This document shows positions 5,789 to 7,299 of a stretch of DNA of 7,299 bases, piece by piece. Made by a program: the position numbers and the translations under genes. Below the pieces are notes generated by a model, which was not told where the DNA came from, made no database searches, and saw only the letters and a list, made by a program, of their open reading frames with translations. Position 1 is the stretch's first letter. Each line of letters begins with the position of its first letter. This DNA is from Gammaproteobacteria bacterium (lineage in GTDB: Bacteria > Pseudomonadota > Gammaproteobacteria > Arenicellales > JAHEKD01), in contig JAHEKD010000116.1 in assembly GCA_024638545.1 (NCBI GenBank), positions 1 to 7,299 of the forward strand. Direction: 5' to 3'.

Positions 5789-6562
5789 ATGAATGATATT
5801 AAAACAGTACTTTCAAGCGCCGGAATAAAACTCAGGTACAGGCTTTTTGAAGGAAATGGTCCTGTAGTGGTATTTTTGCCGGGTTATAAATCAGACATGA
5901 CAGGCACTAAGGCAACAATGTTGTCTGAGTTTTGTCGACAAAACGGTTACCCGTGCCTGTTATTTGATTATTCCGGGCATGGTGTCTCTGAAGGTGAGTT
6001 TATCGATGGCACCATTGGCCGCTGGGCACTTGATGCAAGCGAGGTGATCAAACACGCGGTTGATCAGCAGCCTGTCATTTTAGCAGGTTCGAGTATGGGC
6101 GGCTGGGTGATGTTGCTGTGCGCACTTGAACTGAAAGAACAGGTTTCCGGCATGCTGGGTATTGCTGTAGCAACTGACTTTACACAAGACCTGATGTGGA
6201 ACAACTTTAGCGAGGAGCAAAAAGCACAAATACAAACACAGGGCGTCGTGTATTTACCTTCTGACTACGATGAACCTTATCCGGTTTCCTATAAGGCCAT
6301 CGTTGATGGGCGTAAGAACTGTCTGTTAAATAAGCAGATAAATATTGACTGTCCGGTTAGATTTGTACACGGAATGCAGGATGAGGAAGTCCCTTGGGAG
6401 ACATCGCTCAGGACCCTGAATCAGCTACGCAGTTCAGATGTTCAGCTTCGCCTGCTCAAGGACGGGGATCACCGATTATCGAACGCGGATCAACTGGACA
6501 TTATCCAGGATATGTTGAACGAATTGATCGGGAAAGACTCAGGCCTTCCCGATCAACAGTAA
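5789..6562 (+). CDS. ABHD10-like alpha/beta hydrolase (predicted acyl esterase or thioesterase)
   Basis: This 257-residue hydrolase closely follows the pattern of ABHD10, a mitochondrial serine hydrolase reported as an acyl-glucuronide esterase and depalmitoylase. Shared features, judged from memory, are VVFLPGYKSDMTGTKA (27-42), LLFDYSGHGVSEG (57-69), GTIGRWALD (74-82), the elbow GSSMGGW (100-106, Ser102), CPVRFVHGMQDEEVPWETS (188-206, acid Asp198) and DGDHRLS (225-231, His228). The triad is complete. There is no signal peptide, so a cytosolic role on small acyl esters or thioesters is likely. The ATG directly follows the TAG of the upstream hydrolase gene with no gap and no clear Shine-Dalgarno of its own, so translation probably depends on termination of the upstream gene. 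The 3' end contains a perfect hairpin and faces the GMC gene at 2 bp. Confidence 0.9.
   Translation: MNDIKTVLSSAGIKLRYRLFEGNGPVVVFLPGYKSDMTGTKATMLSEFCRQNGYPCLLFDYSGHGVSEGEFIDGTIGRWALDASEVIKHAVDQQPVILAGSSMGGWVMLLCALELKEQVSGMLGIAVATDFTQDLMWNNFSEEQKAQIQTQGVVYLPSDYDEPYPVSYKAIVDGRKNCLLNKQINIDCPVRFVHGMQDEEVPWETSLRTLNQLRSSDVQLRLLKDGDHRLSNADQLDIIQDMLNELIGKDSGLPDQQ
6524..6556. repeat. Perfect 11-bp inverted repeat at the convergent junction
   Basis: TTGATCGGGAA (6524-6534) and TTCCCGATCAA (6546-6556) form a perfect 11-bp stem with an 11-nt loop. It lies in the last 13 codons of the ABHD10-like gene and begins 8 nt beyond the stop codon of the opposing GMC gene. Neither side has a proper T-tract, so it is not a standard intrinsic terminator. 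It could still protect or define 3' ends of one or both converging transcripts. Confidence 0.75.
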
Positions 6563-6564
6563 TC

Positions 6565-7299
6565 TCAAACCGCCTTTTGTGACATTTGTTCAGCGATATA
6601 GTCGGCCTGCCTCAAGGCGAGCGCCACGATCGTTAGCGTTGGATTCTCAGCACCCCCGGTAGTGAACTGGCTGCCGTCCGACACGAATAAATTCGGTATA
6701 TCGTGGGTCTGGCCCCATTTGTTAACCACACCATCGGCCGGATTCTCACTCATGCGGTTTGTGCCAAGGTTATGGGTTGACGGATAGGGCGGTGTCGGGA
6801 ACGTACGTGTAGCGCCAACTGCATCGTAAAGTGCAGAACCCTGTTGATAAGCATGATTGCGCATAGCGATATCATTTGGATGATCATCGAAATGAACATT
6901 CGGAACCGGTAAGCCGTATTGATCCTTCTCACTTTCATGCAGGCTGATGCGGTTTGATTCCTGCGGCATGTCTTCACCGACTATCCACATGCCAGCCATA
7001 TTTTCATACATGTCCATGGCGCTGGTAAATTCTCTCCCCCATGCACCAGGATCCAGGAAGGCGGCCATGAATGGTACACCCAGTGCTAAGGTTTCCAATT
7101 CATAGCCGCCTACAAAACCGCGTTCGGGATTATTGACTGCTTCGTCTGAAATGATACCTGCCATTGTTGTACCACGATACATACGTACCGGCTTTTCGAA
7201 TACGCCATAAACGCTGCCCGTCATGTGGCGCATGTAGTTTTTCCCAACCTGTCCTGAGGAGTTAGCAAGTCCGTCTGGGAAAAGACTGCTTGCAGAATT
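6565..7299 (-). CDS. GMC-family FAD-dependent oxidoreductase, C-terminal part
   Basis: The frame stays open to the window edge, so this is the last 244 residues of a protein probably about 550-580 long; the N-terminal FAD-binding motif lies outside. The visible part begins in the conserved PDGLANSSGQVGKNYMRHM segment, so the ATG at 7233 is internal and not the start. Further conserved parts are GGYELE, the segment THNLGTNRMS with the presumed active-site His, GQTHDIPNLFVSDGSQF, and GGAENPTLTIVALALRQAD with the second active-site residue (Asn). The wording of the last two matches the proteobacterial gluconate 2-dehydrogenase-like branch of GMC oxidoreductases, often encoded next to a small subunit 3 and a cytochrome. 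These oxidise sugar or alcohol hydroxyls and pass electrons to the respiratory chain. Substrate and partners cannot be judged because the upstream part is missing. Its TGA stop is 2 bp from the stop of the converging hydrolase gene. Confidence 0.92.
   Translation of the reverse strand, partial: NSASSLFPDGLANSSGQVGKNYMRHMTGSVYGVFEKPVRMYRGTTMAGIISDEAVNNPERGFVGGYELETLALGVPFMAAFLDPGAWGREFTSAMDMYENMAGMWIVGEDMPQESNRISLHESEKDQYGLPVPNVHFDDHPNDIAMRNHAYQQGSALYDAVGATRTFPTPPYPSTHNLGTNRMSENPADGVVNKWGQTHDIPNLFVSDGSQFTTGGAENPTLTIVALALRQADYIAEQMSQKAV

Noticed and set aside
6524..6573. Bidirectional intrinsic terminator at the convergent junction.
   Set aside because: The stem is perfect, but no T-tract follows on either strand, so I report it only as an inverted repeat.

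Overview
The window looks like chromosomal DNA of a Gram-negative proteobacterium, most likely a gammaproteobacterium. It encodes an OmpA/Pal-type outer-membrane lipoprotein, a GlxA-type AraC regulator of the GbdR/CdhR kind, and a GMC dehydrogenase of a type common in proteobacteria. Base composition is moderate and fairly even by eye. I see no insertion sequence, integrase, tRNA, rRNA, CRISPR array or phage gene. I cannot name the genus.

Layout, left to right. Bases 1-146 hold no gene I can support. A GlxA/AraC-family regulator (147-1142, minus) lies downstream of a hydantoinase/oxoprolinase HyuA-type ATPase (1267-3270, minus, TTG start). The 124-bp gap between them carries repeated TTGAC words. 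HyuA is divergent from a cytoplasmic-type polysaccharide deacetylase (3336-4238, plus). The short gap between those two starts holds a good minus-strand promoter covered by a 9-bp inverted repeat. A 263-bp intergenic region follows, with an exact 23-bp tandem duplication and a clear sigma70-type promoter. That promoter drives an OmpA-family lipoprotein (4502-5020, plus), which ends at a textbook intrinsic terminator. Next come two abutting alpha/beta hydrolases: a small lipase-like one (5117-5788) and an ABHD10-like one (5789-6562), joined stop-to-start with no gap. The second converges on the 3' end of a GMC-family FAD oxidoreductase (6565-7299 and beyond, minus), with only 2 bp between the stop codons.

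Functional reading. I see three loosely related blocks rather than one pathway. The regulator and HyuA could form a small catabolic unit for a nitrogenous compound (hydantoin, oxoproline or a quaternary amine), but no HyuB partner is visible. The OmpA lipoprotein is an envelope gene with its own promoter and terminator. The hydrolase pair is probably translationally coupled. No clearly novel multi-gene system is evident. The points most worth a second look are the Cys in place of the peptidoglycan-binding Asp in the OmpA domain, the lone HyuA beside a GlxA regulator, the candidate operator in the hyuA/deacetylase gap, and the perfect 11-bp hairpin inside the last codons of the ABHD10-like gene at the tight convergent junction.
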